NCBI GenBank assembly: GCA_900770645.1 | Contig: CAAGKY010000102.1 | Location: 1 to 64,000 of the forward strand | Direction of reading: 5' to 3' | Source: Bacilli bacterium | GTDB lineage: Bacteria; Bacillota_I; Bacilli_A; ML615J-28; CAG-313 | Length of the DNA: 64,000 nucleotides | Shown here: one piece after another, positions 41,134 through 48,712 of the stretch | How the letters are laid out: every line of letters begins with the position of its first letter | Position numbering within the stretch: position 1 is the first letter of the stretch | The notes under the pieces: model-generated | Databases searched by the model: none | The model's input: only the letters and a program-made list of their open reading frames with translations | Told to the model about the DNA's origin: nothing | Translations under genes and position numbers: made by a program

Positions 41134-41148
41134 TTGTATAATATTATG
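41134..41148 (+). promoter_or_regulatory. Early-type promoter E14
   Basis: TTGTATAATATTATG before a 0.5-kb structured RNA region. Confidence 0.73.
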
Positions 41149-41560
41149 GTATATATCTCCTGGCAGTGCTGGGTAAGTGGCCAATTGGATGAAACTCGCT
41201 GGTGCGACCCCAATTACGGCAAGGTATATAGGAGAAGGAAAACTCCTCAAACCAGCCTTGACTTCGTGTTAAGGTCTTGGACAACTCGAGTGTCGAGTGG
41301 GTGTTAACAGCCCTTATAAGGAATGATTGTGGCAGGGGCCACTCCTTCGTGGACATTCCCTATATAAAGTGTTAATTGCCCCCACGTAGGGCTCGACTAA
41401 GTATGGATAGTTACAAATCATTGCCCGCTGCTTGGTCAATTTGTGTATATATCGAGAGGCTTGATGTATACCAACCTAGCACTAACACTATTACTTGGGT
41501 AGGGTCTATGCGACCTTCGCCTTCAAAATTATTAAATGCGCGCGGTGTTAGTGCTTCTTT
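41149..41560 (+). ncRNA. Large structured RNA (about 410 nt), class unknown
   Basis: No convincing gene. Visible helices: CCTGGC/GCTGGG triloop hairpin (41159), long-range TATATAGG (41226-41233) with CCTATATA (41359-41366), CCTTGAC/GTTAAGG, ACTCGA/TCGAGT, GGAATG/CATTCC enclosing CCAC/GTGG, and AGCACTAACAC/GTGTTAGTGCT (11 bp). G+C content is well above that of the genes. The first hairpin recurs at 49780. Confidence 0.65.
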
Positions 41561-41564
41561 GTAA

Positions 41565-41669
41565 TAAGCATAGATAAAAAACAATATTATAGTAATGGTG
41601 AATGAAATAGTATTGGAAACCTGTAAGACTAAGTTATATTAAACTTGATAGTTTCTTTGTCTATGCTTA
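41565..41669 (+). ncRNA. 105-nt RNA closed by a 10-bp helix
   Basis: TAAGCATAGA (41565-41574) pairs perfectly with TCTATGCTTA (41660-41669) around an AU-rich interior. Y-like layout. Directly precedes the small protein operon at 41690. Confidence 0.6.
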
Positions 41670-41689
41670 CTAGAAAGAGAGACTAGTGT

Positions 41690-41917
41690 ATGAAGCTAAC
41701 TAAAAGAACAATAAAAAAATTAGAAAAGAAATACAATAAAGAAGCTCAAAAGGAAACTAGAAAAGTAGTTGTTTGTAAAGACTGTGGAAACTTATTTCCT
41801 ATTGAGGAGACTTATATTGAATTTGATCTACAAACAAGTGAAAAAGAATTTCAATGTCAATATTGTAATGATAAAGAGCCTAAGGGCACATTAGAAGATT
41901 TACTAAACGCGGTATAA
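41690..41917 (+). CDS. Small zinc-ribbon protein (75 aa)
   Basis: A basic N-terminus is followed by CKDCG and CQYCND, a four-Cys zinc ribbon as in small phage transcription or translation modulators. Function unknown. Start codon ATG at 41690 follows AGAGAGAC. First gene of a run of small genes up to TrpRS. Confidence 0.72.
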   Translation: MKLTKRTIKKLEKKYNKEAQKETRKVVVCKDCGNLFPIEETYIEFDLQTSEKEFQCQYCNDKEPKGTLEDLLNAV

Positions 41918-41919
41918 TT

Positions 41920-42093
41920 ATGATAAAATGTAAAGTTTTTACTTCGACAGATAGTAATTGGATTAACCAATTAATTGAAGAATACTATAAACAATATGAA
42001 GTTATAGATATTAAATTTTCTACAACTGATGCTGCTGGCAACGCTTTTGATAGAAGAGATGTAAAATATAGTATTATGATTATTTATAAGTAA
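41920..42093 (+). CDS. Cse60-like small protein (57 aa)
   Basis: MIKCKVFTSTDSNWINQLIE and later VIDIKFSTTD match the short Cse60 family found in Bacillota and their phages. Function unknown. Trp is UGG. Starts 2 bp after its neighbour. Confidence 0.62.
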   Translation: MIKCKVFTSTDSNWINQLIEEYYKQYEVIDIKFSTTDAAGNAFDRRDVKYSIMIIYK

Positions 42094-42106
42094 GGGAGAA
42101 ATAATA

Positions 42107-42277
42107 ATGCCAAAATTTTATGTAAGTTTTGATTTAGGAATGGAAATCTACGCTGATAATGAAGACGAAGCTAGAGAGTTTTTTATATCTGAAATAGAAT
42201 CTCGTATTTATGGTTTTAGTGAAGACAACATTGATGTAGAAAAACTAGAAGAGGTTGATGGTAATGAAGAAGAATAA
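42107..42277 (+). CDS. Small acidic hypothetical protein (56 aa)
   Basis: Not recognised. GGGAGAA precedes ATG. Acidic C-terminus; overlaps the next gene start at 42264. Confidence 0.62.
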   Translation: MPKFYVSFDLGMEIYADNEDEAREFFISEIESRIYGFSEDNIDVEKLEEVDGNEEE

Positions 42278-42469
42278 AGATATTAAATCATTAAATACTT
42301 TATTTGTAACATCATTTCTTATTTTTGTTTCAAGTTTTATTGTTGTTATAATTCTTTATGTCATCAAAATAGTTATTATGCTATATGTTTTGTAGGAACA
42401 TTTTCCTCATTAGTGCTTTGTACTTCTGTATTAAATGAGTGTAAAGAAATAGAAGACGATAAAAAATAG
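42264..42469 (+). pseudogene. Small membrane protein interrupted by a frameshift
   Basis: From ATG 42264 the first frame gives 43 residues with one membrane helix and stops at TAG 42393-42395. A +1 shift near 42385 continues as CFVGTFSSLVLCTSVLNECK, a second hydrophobic segment, to TAG 42467. Two helices with a charged tail is a natural small membrane protein, so an indel or assembly error is likely. Confidence 0.5.
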
Positions 42470-42500
42470 TATCGCAGAAGATAGAATGGAAGAAATAATT

Positions 42501-42782
42501 ATGATAGAAGCTAAAGATGCAATTTTTGTAGACTTAGATATAATTGAAAAAGTATTAGAAGTTATTGATTATATTGATTATGAAAAACTTAAAAGAGTAT
42601 TTATAGTTTTAGTTCAAAATATATTTAGTAATGAAGATTTTTCAATTGAGGAAAAAGTTAAGGAGAGATTATTAAAAATCGAACCAAAAATTTATAGATA
42701 TCTTGAAACATTAGAAGATTCAGATAAAAAGATTGGTTATTTTGACGCAATATTTGAATTGATTGCAGAAACATTAGCATAG
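42501..42782 (+). CDS. Hypothetical early helical protein (93 aa)
   Basis: Not recognised. Start 42501 (MIEAKDAIFV) is preferred because GGAAG lies upstream; an in-frame ATG at 42486 adds five residues. Acidic and helical. Confidence 0.64.
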   Translation: MIEAKDAIFVDLDIIEKVLEVIDYIDYEKLKRVFIVLVQNIFSNEDFSIEEKVKERLLKIEPKIYRYLETLEDSDKKIGYFDAIFELIAETLA

Positions 42783-42792
42783 GAGAATAATT

Positions 42793-43431
42793 ATGACTAA
42801 AAAATACAATTATATAGATGACTTTGATAAACGATATATAACAACATATACTTTAAAAGATGGAGAAAAGTATATGGAAACTTCTTATAATTATCCAGAT
42901 TTAGCTAATTATATTTGTCCACACTGTGGCACATATCCTATGAAATATCATAAAGTAGATTTAGGGGAGTGGGATGGTTGGAGAACAGAATTCGGTTGTA
43001 TAGCTTGTATGTCAAGATATGAAGAGGGTGATAAGAGTTTAAAGCCTGCACCTATCAAAGATTTTGATGATATTGTTGAAGTTGTTAACACAAAAGTTGT
43101 CGAACCTAAATCTCGCAATGTTAAATATACAGATGAATTTTTAAAAAAAGCTAAAGACTCAATCAATAAATGTATAGCTACTAATCGAGATATCCAAACC
43201 TCAAGATTTAGTGATATTCCAAATATTAAAGAGTGTCTTACTATACCAACAACTCCGATAACTGATGCTAGTTTTACAATTGTAGAACCTAGTGATGAAA
43301 TATATTTAGGTAATAAATGTATTATTTGTGGCAGTCATAATTGTGAAATTGATAGCATGATTTGTAAAGATTGTAAAGATGCTGTTGCATTTGCTAAACG
43401 TTTACGAAATGAGGAAAATAAATATGAATAA
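42793..43431 (+). CDS. Hypothetical protein with two Cys-pair zinc sites (212 aa)
   Basis: Not recognised. ICPHCGTYPMKYH with FGCIACMSRY in the N-terminal half and CIICGSHNCEIDSMICKDCK at the C-terminus form two probable zinc-binding sites. AGGAG precedes ATG; overlaps the next gene start (43424). Confidence 0.7.
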   Translation: MTKKYNYIDDFDKRYITTYTLKDGEKYMETSYNYPDLANYICPHCGTYPMKYHKVDLGEWDGWRTEFGCIACMSRYEEGDKSLKPAPIKDFDDIVEVVNTKVVEPKSRNVKYTDEFLKKAKDSINKCIATNRDIQTSRFSDIPNIKECLTIPTTPITDASFTIVEPSDEIYLGNKCIICGSHNCEIDSMICKDCKDAVAFAKRLRNEENKYE

Positions 43432-43850
43432 AAAATTAGTATATCAAATAGAAATAACTCTACAAACAGATGGAGATTTTAGTTTTAGGAAAGAATTATT
43501 ACCTTCTGATTTTTTTTGATAATGATTGTAGAGAAATTATTGAATTTACTGAAGATACTTTTAAATGTAATATTTATGAAAAAGATATGTCAGCTGATGG
43601 TTGGAAGCCGGGTATGTGGAGTAAGTGTGTTGCTCGTAATACCTTTCAAGGTTATATTTCAGCAATTCACGTAAGCTGGACTCATTTATATATTTGGCCC
43701 TCTCTTTTAGAGTGTGAAGAAGAGATAACTCTTCATATTTTTGAAGATGAGTGGAATTCGTCCAATGAATTTTATAGAACTATTGGTGGAAATTATGATG
43801 GTACAGAATTTTATATAAGAAAAATTGATAGAAGTGAGGATAACAAATAA
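43424..43850 (+). pseudogene. Hypothetical gene with a frameshift at a T8 run
   Basis: The natural start (GAGG, ATG 43424) gives MNKKLVYQIEITLQTDG... and hits UGA in a run of eight T (near 43509). Deleting one T continues in the frame DNDCREIIEFTEDTF to TAA at 43850 without a break. This may be an assembly error, a real null, or programmed slippage at the T run. The predicted protein is about 141 aa and Trp-rich (UGG). Confidence 0.6.
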
Positions 43851-44182
43851 TGAAAAAGAAAATTAAATTTTATTTTGCTAGATTATTTTTTGATGGAATG
43901 TTTTTTGCATTAATCTTAGTAAATACCACAGATATTTTTGTTAACAAAAAAGGTTGGTTTAGTTGTGTTAGTGCGATCTTATTAACACTATTTTGGATTG
44001 GTATTATTTATGTAGATTTCCGTAATGCTATTAAAATAGTAAATGAAGCAGATAAAGTAGAGCCTGAAGACACTTCTATTTTAGGTGCTCAATTATATGG
44101 AAAGGCTAAGCTTGAAAAGAAAAAACAAGATGATGATTTAGATATCAAGATGTTACATGATCTAGAAAAGAAAAAGAGGTAA
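43850..44182 (+). CDS. Small membrane protein (110 aa)
   Basis: Not recognised. Two hydrophobic helices (about residues 14-28 and 38-58) and a charged helical tail. ATG overlaps the previous stop; 3 bp before the TrpRS gene, so it is in the same operon. Confidence 0.66.
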   Translation: MKKKIKFYFARLFFDGMFFALILVNTTDIFVNKKGWFSCVSAILLTLFWIGIIYVDFRNAIKIVNEADKVEPEDTSILGAQLYGKAKLEKKKQDDDLDIKMLHDLEKKKR

Positions 44183-44185
44183 CTT

Positions 44186-45175
44186 ATGAATAAAAAAAGA
44201 ATGGTAAGCGGGATCAAGCCTACGGGAAAAATTTCAATCGGAAATTATTTAGGCGCAATTAAACAATTTATTAACTATCAAGATGAATATGATTTATATG
44301 TATTTATTGCTGATTTACATGCTCTAACTTTACCAATTGATCCGGAAGAATTAAAACAAAATATTGAAGATTTAGTTGCTATTTATTTAGCTTGTGGATT
44401 AGACCCAGAAAAATGTAAAATTTTTAAACAATCTCAAATAATTGGTCATACTGATTTAAGTTGGATTTTAACATGTAATTCTAATGTAGGTGATTTTACT
44501 AAAATGCCTCAATATAAAAATTATATTGAAAAAAATAGTACTAATGGTGTTCCAGCTGGAATGTTAATGTATCCAGCATTAATGGCAGCAGATATTTTAT
44601 TATATGATGCTGATTACGTTCCTGTTGGAATTGATCAAATGCCTCATGTTGATTTATGTAGAGATATGGCAGAAAAGTTTAATAAACGCTTTCCAGATAC
44701 TTTTAAATTGCCTTCTGGTGTTTTAAATAGAACAACTAGTAAAATCATGAGTTTATCAAATCCAACGCGAAAAATGAGTAAATCTGAGTCTGATAAAGGA
44801 ACAATTTATTTATTAGATGACATTGAAGTTTCTAAGAAAAAAATTATGAAAGCTTTAACAGATTCTGAAAATAAATTTTATTATGATCCTTTCTTAAAAC
44901 CAGGCCTATCTAACTTAATTAATATTTATTCAGCATTATCTGGACAAGCTGTTGAAGAAGTTGTTGAACAATACAGAGATTCTGAAAATTATGGCGTTTT
45001 TAAAAGAGCTTTATGTGAACTGTTAGAAAAAGAATTACTTCCAATTCAAGAAAGAGTGAAAGAAATTAAAGAAAGTAAATCTTATGTTCAAGTATTACAA
45101 GATGGTAATTGGGCAGCTCACGATCTAGCTTTTTCAAAGATGAGAGAAGTTTATAAAAAATTAGGTTTAAAGTAA
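44186..45175 (+). CDS. trpS: Tryptophanyl-tRNA synthetase
   Basis: 329 residues, the usual bacterial TrpRS length. It charges tRNA-Trp with tryptophan. Visible landmarks: SGIKPTGKISIGNYLGAIKQF (HIGH-type signature region), VPVGIDQMPHVDLCRDMAEK (Trp and ATP pocket), and KMSKSESDKG (KMSKS loop). AGAGG precedes ATG. All of its own tryptophans are UGG, so it can be made before UGA is reassigned. With the UCA tRNA at 39385 it completes the UGA-to-Trp system. The unusual A73 of that tRNA suggests the enzyme may be adapted to it. Confidence 0.95.
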   Translation: MNKKRMVSGIKPTGKISIGNYLGAIKQFINYQDEYDLYVFIADLHALTLPIDPEELKQNIEDLVAIYLACGLDPEKCKIFKQSQIIGHTDLSWILTCNSNVGDFTKMPQYKNYIEKNSTNGVPAGMLMYPALMAADILLYDADYVPVGIDQMPHVDLCRDMAEKFNKRFPDTFKLPSGVLNRTTSKIMSLSNPTRKMSKSESDKGTIYLLDDIEVSKKKIMKALTDSENKFYYDPFLKPGLSNLINIYSALSGQAVEEVVEQYRDSENYGVFKRALCELLEKELLPIQERVKEIKESKSYVQVLQDGNWAAHDLAFSKMREVYKKLGLK

Positions 45176-45562
45176 ATGAAACATTATTTTTATTTATTAG
45201 TTGCAGGATCTAGAGATTTTAATAACTATGATTTACTAGAAGAGTTCATTGATTATTCTTTAAGATATAGAACTGAACCCATTTGTATCGTTTCAGGCGG
45301 TGCAAGAGGTGCTGATACATTTGCTAAGCAATATGCCATTGATAGAGGCTTTAGCTATATTGAATTTCCAGCAGATTGAAATAAATATGGAAAATCTGCA
45401 GGCTATATTAGAAACGAAGAAATGCATAAATTTATAGCTCAGTTTGAAAATAGAGGTGCAATATATTTCTGGGACGGAAAATCTCGAGGTACAGCTCATA
45501 ATTTTGATTTAGATTTAAAATATAAGATTAAAAATTTTATTATAAAATATAAAGAACTTTAA
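45176..45562 (+). CDS. SLOG/YspA-like (DUF2493) protein, UGA-recoded (128 aa)
   Basis: VAGSRDFNNYDLL, IVSGGARGADTFAKQYA and FPADWNKYGKSAGYIRNEEM are the SLOG/YspA signature; these bind nucleotide-type ligands. The conserved Trp in PADW is UGA (45377-45379), while FWDGK uses UGG. It starts immediately after the TrpRS stop, an unusual early-operon gene needing UGA decoding. Confidence 0.84.
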
Positions 45563-45571
45563 AAATAAATA

Positions 45572-45590
45572 TTGTATTATATTATATATA
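45572..45590 (+). promoter_or_regulatory. Early-type promoter E15
   Basis: TTGTATTATATTATATATA before the hibernation-factor gene. Confidence 0.72.
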
Positions 45591-45607
45591 ACACAGGAGG
45601 ATTTATT

Positions 45608-46138
45608 ATGTTTAATATTAATTTCAATGCAAAAGATACAACTTGGACTCCAGCAATGGAAGAACATGCTAGAAAAGTAATTGAAAAAATCTTTACTCGC
45701 ATTGCAATACCTACAGAAGCAAGTTTTTTTGTTAAAACATCGATTATCGATAAGAAAACAAAAATGATTAAAGTTGAATTAAGTGGTGCTGGATTTAGAG
45801 CTCAAAGTGTAAATAAAGATTTTTATGCAGCAATGACCGCTGTAACTAATAAATTTAAATCTTTAATATTAAAACAAAATAAAAAATATGTAACAAAGAA
45901 AAAACATATTACTTTTGATGATGATAGTTTCTTAGAAAACGATTCTATCGATGTTAATAATTTAATTACTAAAGAAAAAGTATTTATCATTGATGAGTGC
46001 TCTTTAGAAAAAGCTATAACAAAATTTGAGCAAACAGACTACTCATTCTATATTTTTAAAGAGTTAGATTCAGATGATGAAATGGCTGTATTATATAGAC
46101 GTGCTGATGATACTCTTGGTATTATTAGATGTCGCTAG
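45608..46138 (+). CDS. Long-form ribosome hibernation-promoting factor (HPF/RaiA family)
   Basis: 176 residues from ATG 45608 (GGAGG upstream). The N-terminal half (FNINFNAKDTTWTPAMEEHARKVIEKI) fits the RaiA/YfiA ribosome-binding fold and the C-terminus (DYSFYIFKELDSDDEMAVLY then RRADDTLGIIRC) matches the long-HPF dimerisation domain (VYRRKDGxYGLI). Long HPF joins 70S ribosomes into inactive 100S dimers in Bacillota. A phage copy may shelve or protect host ribosomes, or retune them, during infection. Trp UGG. Confidence 0.82.
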   Translation: MFNINFNAKDTTWTPAMEEHARKVIEKIFTRIAIPTEASFFVKTSIIDKKTKMIKVELSGAGFRAQSVNKDFYAAMTAVTNKFKSLILKQNKKYVTKKKHITFDDDSFLENDSIDVNNLITKEKVFIIDECSLEKAITKFEQTDYSFYIFKELDSDDEMAVLYRRADDTLGIIRCR

Positions 46139-46147
46139 GAGATAGTT

Positions 46148-46504
46148 ATGACAGAAATTAAAAGTTATTCTATTTCAGCTGAAAATAAATTATATAAGTA
46201 TGAACAATTTGCAAGAGTTCATGATAATATATATGATCAATTTGCAAAAAATGTTGATAAATATTATGATTCAGAAATTGAAGAAAATGTTGCAAAATTA
46301 AAAGAAGCTTGGTATCAACTAAGCCAACAGTGGGAAGTAGATCCTTTATTAGTTAATGATGAATCTATTGCTAAATTACAAGATATGACTATTTTATCTA
46401 TAAACCAAATTGCCAAAGTTAGAGATAGATACATATCAGCAGTTCAAAGACCTACTATTGTTTGTCCAGCTGTTGAGGCAGTTGAAAAATTAAAAAATAA
46501 TTAA
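46148..46504 (+). CDS. Hypothetical early helical protein (118 aa)
   Basis: Not recognised. Follows the HPF gene by 9 bp with AGGAG upstream, so co-expressed with it. Mostly helical; Trp UGG. May act with HPF, but only position supports this. Confidence 0.68.
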   Translation: MTEIKSYSISAENKLYKYEQFARVHDNIYDQFAKNVDKYYDSEIEENVAKLKEAWYQLSQQWEVDPLLVNDESIAKLQDMTILSINQIAKVRDRYISAVQRPTIVCPAVEAVEKLKNN

Positions 46505-46532
46505 ATAATTTATTAAAATTGTAAAAATAATA

Positions 46533-46550
46533 TTGTATAATATTATGTAA
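46533..46550 (+). promoter_or_regulatory. Early-type promoter E16, second tRNA/ncRNA array
   Basis: TTGTATAATATTATGTAA with upstream TTAAAATTG; the array of RNAs starts at once. Confidence 0.74.
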
Positions 46551-46665
46551 CTAATTTTCCTACTTAAGGCTGCTGTACAGAGTCTTAGACAAAAGAAAAT
46601 GCAAGGTGAAACCTATTTCTAGCAGGTTCTAATTGGGGAGTAGCCACCTATATGATCAATTAGTT
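46549..46665 (+). ncRNA. Structured RNA overlapping a tRNA-like gene
   Basis: AACTAATT (46549-46556) pairs with AATTAGTT (46658-46665); CTACT/AGTAG lies inside. The 3' strand of this helix is also the acceptor and D-stem of the tRNA-like sequence at 46654, so the two folds exclude each other. Confidence 0.55.
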
Positions 46666-46728
46666 TTCTGGTGAGAACAATCCGCTGCAGCTAGGACATC
46701 TAGGCAGGTTCAATTCCTATATTGATCA
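46654..46728 (+). tRNA. tRNA-like gene, possibly Cys(GCA), degenerate
   Basis: Acceptor GATCAAT/ATTGATC perfect, D stem GTTT/GAAC, T arm CAGG/CCTA with TTCAATT. The anticodon stem pairs poorly (ATCCG/TAGGA); loop CTGCAGC would read GCA. No encoded CCA. Confidence 0.42.
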
Positions 46729-46786
46729 CTTAATTTATATTCATTAAACTAATATAGCGTTTTTTAGAAATTATATTATTAATTTC

Positions 46787-46849
46787 ATCATATAGGCGTT
46801 CTTATATGATTAAGAGAAGATTCTTTAAAATAATGATAAATCATTATTT
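46787..46849 (+). terminator. Two hairpins, the second terminator-like
   Basis: ATCATATA/TATATGAT (46787-46810) and AAATAATGA/TCATTATTT (46828-46849) followed by ATTTTG. The rest of 46729-46906 holds nothing I can name. Confidence 0.55.
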
Positions 46850-46906
46850 ATTTTGTTAATTTGTTTCACACAGAGTATATTAGTTTAATTTTTTTGAGGT
46901 AATTAA

Positions 46907-47308
46907 ATGAAATTTCAAATGTTATTAGATCAATATGAAACAATGCTTAATATTCTAAATATTCATCAACAAAGAGACAGAAAACCAGTTGATTGGATTT
47001 TAGGAGCACATTGGGCAAACTCTATTTGGTTTAGAGAGTCAAAATTATTTTGCAAAGATTTTCCTAAAATGGAGTCATTAACAGAAGAAGAAGCAAATAA
47101 TTATATTGACAAAGAGACAAATGAAAAAGCTTCATTTAGATTAAAATATAGAGATAAAATAATTCCAATTTGGGTAGATGATGCTGGACAACAATTTTAT
47201 GCTATTTATGAAGACACATTATTTAGCTCTGGCTCATATTGTTTATGCCCAGAAATTGTTTTATCAGACCAAATAGATTCAATTATTGATCAAGAATTTT
47301 TAGATTAA
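46907..47308 (+). CDS. Hypothetical protein in the RNA array (133 aa)
   Basis: Not recognised. TTGAGG precedes ATG. Acidic, Trp-rich with UGG throughout. The only clear coding gene between the two halves of this RNA array. Confidence 0.7.
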   Translation: MKFQMLLDQYETMLNILNIHQQRDRKPVDWILGAHWANSIWFRESKLFCKDFPKMESLTEEEANNYIDKETNEKASFRLKYRDKIIPIWVDDAGQQFYAIYEDTLFSSGSYCLCPEIVLSDQIDSIIDQEFLD

Positions 47309-47379
47309 TTTAGTTTTTAAATATGTCAATGTGAACAAATTAAATAATTTTTAGCTAAAATTATTTATATTAATTTGAG

Positions 47380-47500
47380 AGGTCACTGTAAAGTCAGACA
47401 CTGCGGAAATCGGCGCAGAATAGAGTTTCCCATTGGTACCTAAATAACTCGATAAAAATGCAAATGGGCGAGTGTAAAGAGAGACCAAAGACGTATTTAT
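47380..47500 (+). ncRNA. Structured RNA before tRNA-Ser
   Basis: CTGCG/CGCAG, CCCATT/AATGGG and CTCG/CGAG pairings with GGTC and GACC near the ends. No gene. Class unknown. Confidence 0.45.
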
Positions 47501-47510
47501 TTTTATAAAC

Positions 47511-47601
47511 GGAGAATTACCCAAGCGGCTGAAGGGGCGGGCTTGGAAAGCTCGTAGGTCGGTAACACGGCGCCAGGGTTCGAAACCCTGATTCTCCGCC
47601 A
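47511..47601 (+). tRNA. tRNA-Ser(GGA)
   Basis: 91 nt with long variable arm; acceptor GGAGAAT/ATTCTCC, anticodon loop CTTGGAAAG region reading GGA, T arm CAGGG/CCCTG, discriminator G, encoded CCA. Confidence 0.94.
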
Positions 47602-47605
47602 TTTT

Positions 47606-47698
47606 GGAGATTTACTCAAGTCGGTGAAGAGGACGGTTTGCTAAACCGTTAGGCCGGTGAAAATCGGTGCGAGAGTTCGAACCTCTCAGTCTCCGCCA
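47606..47698 (+). tRNA. tRNA-Ser(GCU)
   Basis: 93 nt; acceptor GGAGATT with AGTCTCC, anticodon arm ACGGTTTGCTAAACCGT reading GCT, long variable arm, T arm GAGAG/CTCTC, encoded CCA. Confidence 0.94.
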
Positions 47699-47704
47699 TT
47701 ATAT

Positions 47705-47779
47705 AGGGCTTTAGCCAAGCGGTAAGGCATCAGACTTTGACTCTGACATTCGTTGGTTCAAATCCATCAGGTCCTGCCA
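47705..47779 (+). tRNA. tRNA-Gln(UUG)
   Basis: Acceptor AGGGCTT/AGGTCCT, D stem GCC/GGC, anticodon arm TCAGA/TCTGA with loop CTTTGAC, T loop TTCAAAT, discriminator G, encoded CCA. Confidence 0.9.
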
Positions 47780-47784
47780 ATTAT

Positions 47785-47938
47785 CAAATTGAGTCACTTT
47801 TTATTATGAATTCTTTATTTGATTTTTCGACGGAAATGTTATTTAAGGACAATTCTTTTAAAAAGCGGGACTGCTCAACTAATGATAGATTCGCGGTATG
47901 ATTTAGTTGTGTTGGTAGTTCGATCCTGCCCAATTTGA
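47785..47938 (+). ncRNA. 154-nt RNA with acceptor- and T-arm-like ends
   Basis: CAAATTG (47785-47791) pairs with CAATTTG (47931-47937), preceded by a good T arm (GGTAG/CTGCC, loop TTCGATC) and followed by A-CC. The centre is not tRNA-like: it has CAACTAA/TTAGTTG around a 20-nt loop. No group I intron core is visible, so this looks like a tRNA mimic within a larger RNA. Confidence 0.5.
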
Positions 47939-48057
47939 CCGTAATAGTCATTGCGTACTATTACTCTATGCCTAAGGTGAGATTATTTATTTAATCTGCT
48001 TCGTTCTAACAGTATTTTTGGACTGTAATCCTATTTGAGCCTTAATAGGTAATTTAT

Positions 48058-48129
48058 GGATATTTAGTGTATGTGGTCAGCACATTAGCTTTATGCCGTG
48101 AAGAGTTGGTTCGAGTCCAACAATATCCA
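48058..48129 (+). tRNA. tRNA-like gene with broken anticodon arm
   Basis: Acceptor GGATATT/AATATCC, D stem GTGT/GCAC and T arm GTTGG/CCAAC with TTCGAGT are sound. The anticodon stem TTAGC/CGTGA has two mismatches and loop TTTATGC, so no safe identity. No CCA. It leads straight into the large structured RNA region. Confidence 0.5.
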
Positions 48130-48700
48130 TCGGATCGTACTCTAGAAATCTTCGGAACTAGGGTTAGCAATTATGCTTAAAATAATCGCGCCACAGGTTG
48201 TGACAGGGGTGGTTGTACGAAGAAGCAGGTGTACGTAAAATAACCAAGGATTATTAAGATGAGTCAGTGCGGACCACCTGAGGGTTGAAGAAGGCATGGA
48301 ATAACCATTGGTCTTAATAATGAATTACAAAAACCAGTAATACCACAATGGCCGTAAACCGTATACGACTCTGGTTGAAGTAGGAGGCACATCGCTGAAA
48401 TGCGAAGTTAACAAGTAAAAACGGTTTGAGTCAGGGTGATATCTGACAAGTACCAGGTGGTAATGGTCATATTGTATAGGTTTTTAATAAGTTTATACTA
48501 TACAAAATTATGGAGTATTATAAGTTTTTATAGCACCCCTATAAAAAGAGGCCCTTATAGTACAGAATTATAAAATAACTTAATAGTCGTTGAAAGTGGT
48601 ATCCATCGGCTGGGATTGAATAGAGTTATAAGATACCCTCTATTCCGGATACGTTTAAGGGTAAGACGATAACGAGGCCTATTATTTGGCTAATAATAGG
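48130..48700 (+). ncRNA. Ornate large RNA region, part 1 (class unknown; GOLLD/ROOL-like setting)
   Basis: No coding gene fits. Perfect hairpins include TTGTATAG/CTATACAA, TTTTTATAG/CTATAAAAA (48525-48547), GAATAGAG/CTCTATTC and CCTATTAT/ATAATAGG (48678-48700). It begins with GGATCGTACTCTAG and a nearby CTTCGGAACTAGGGTT, repeated in altered form at 48713. Confidence 0.6.
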
Positions 48701-48712
48701 GAAAACCCTTTT

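Noticed and set aside
41144..41564. Open frames on both strands over the structured RNA
   Set aside because: No start signals, and both cross conserved-looking hairpins; better explained as RNA.
47785..47938. Second group I intron-split tRNA
   Set aside because: The ends pair like an acceptor, but no P7-type GACTA/TAGTC strands or anticodon halves are visible inside.
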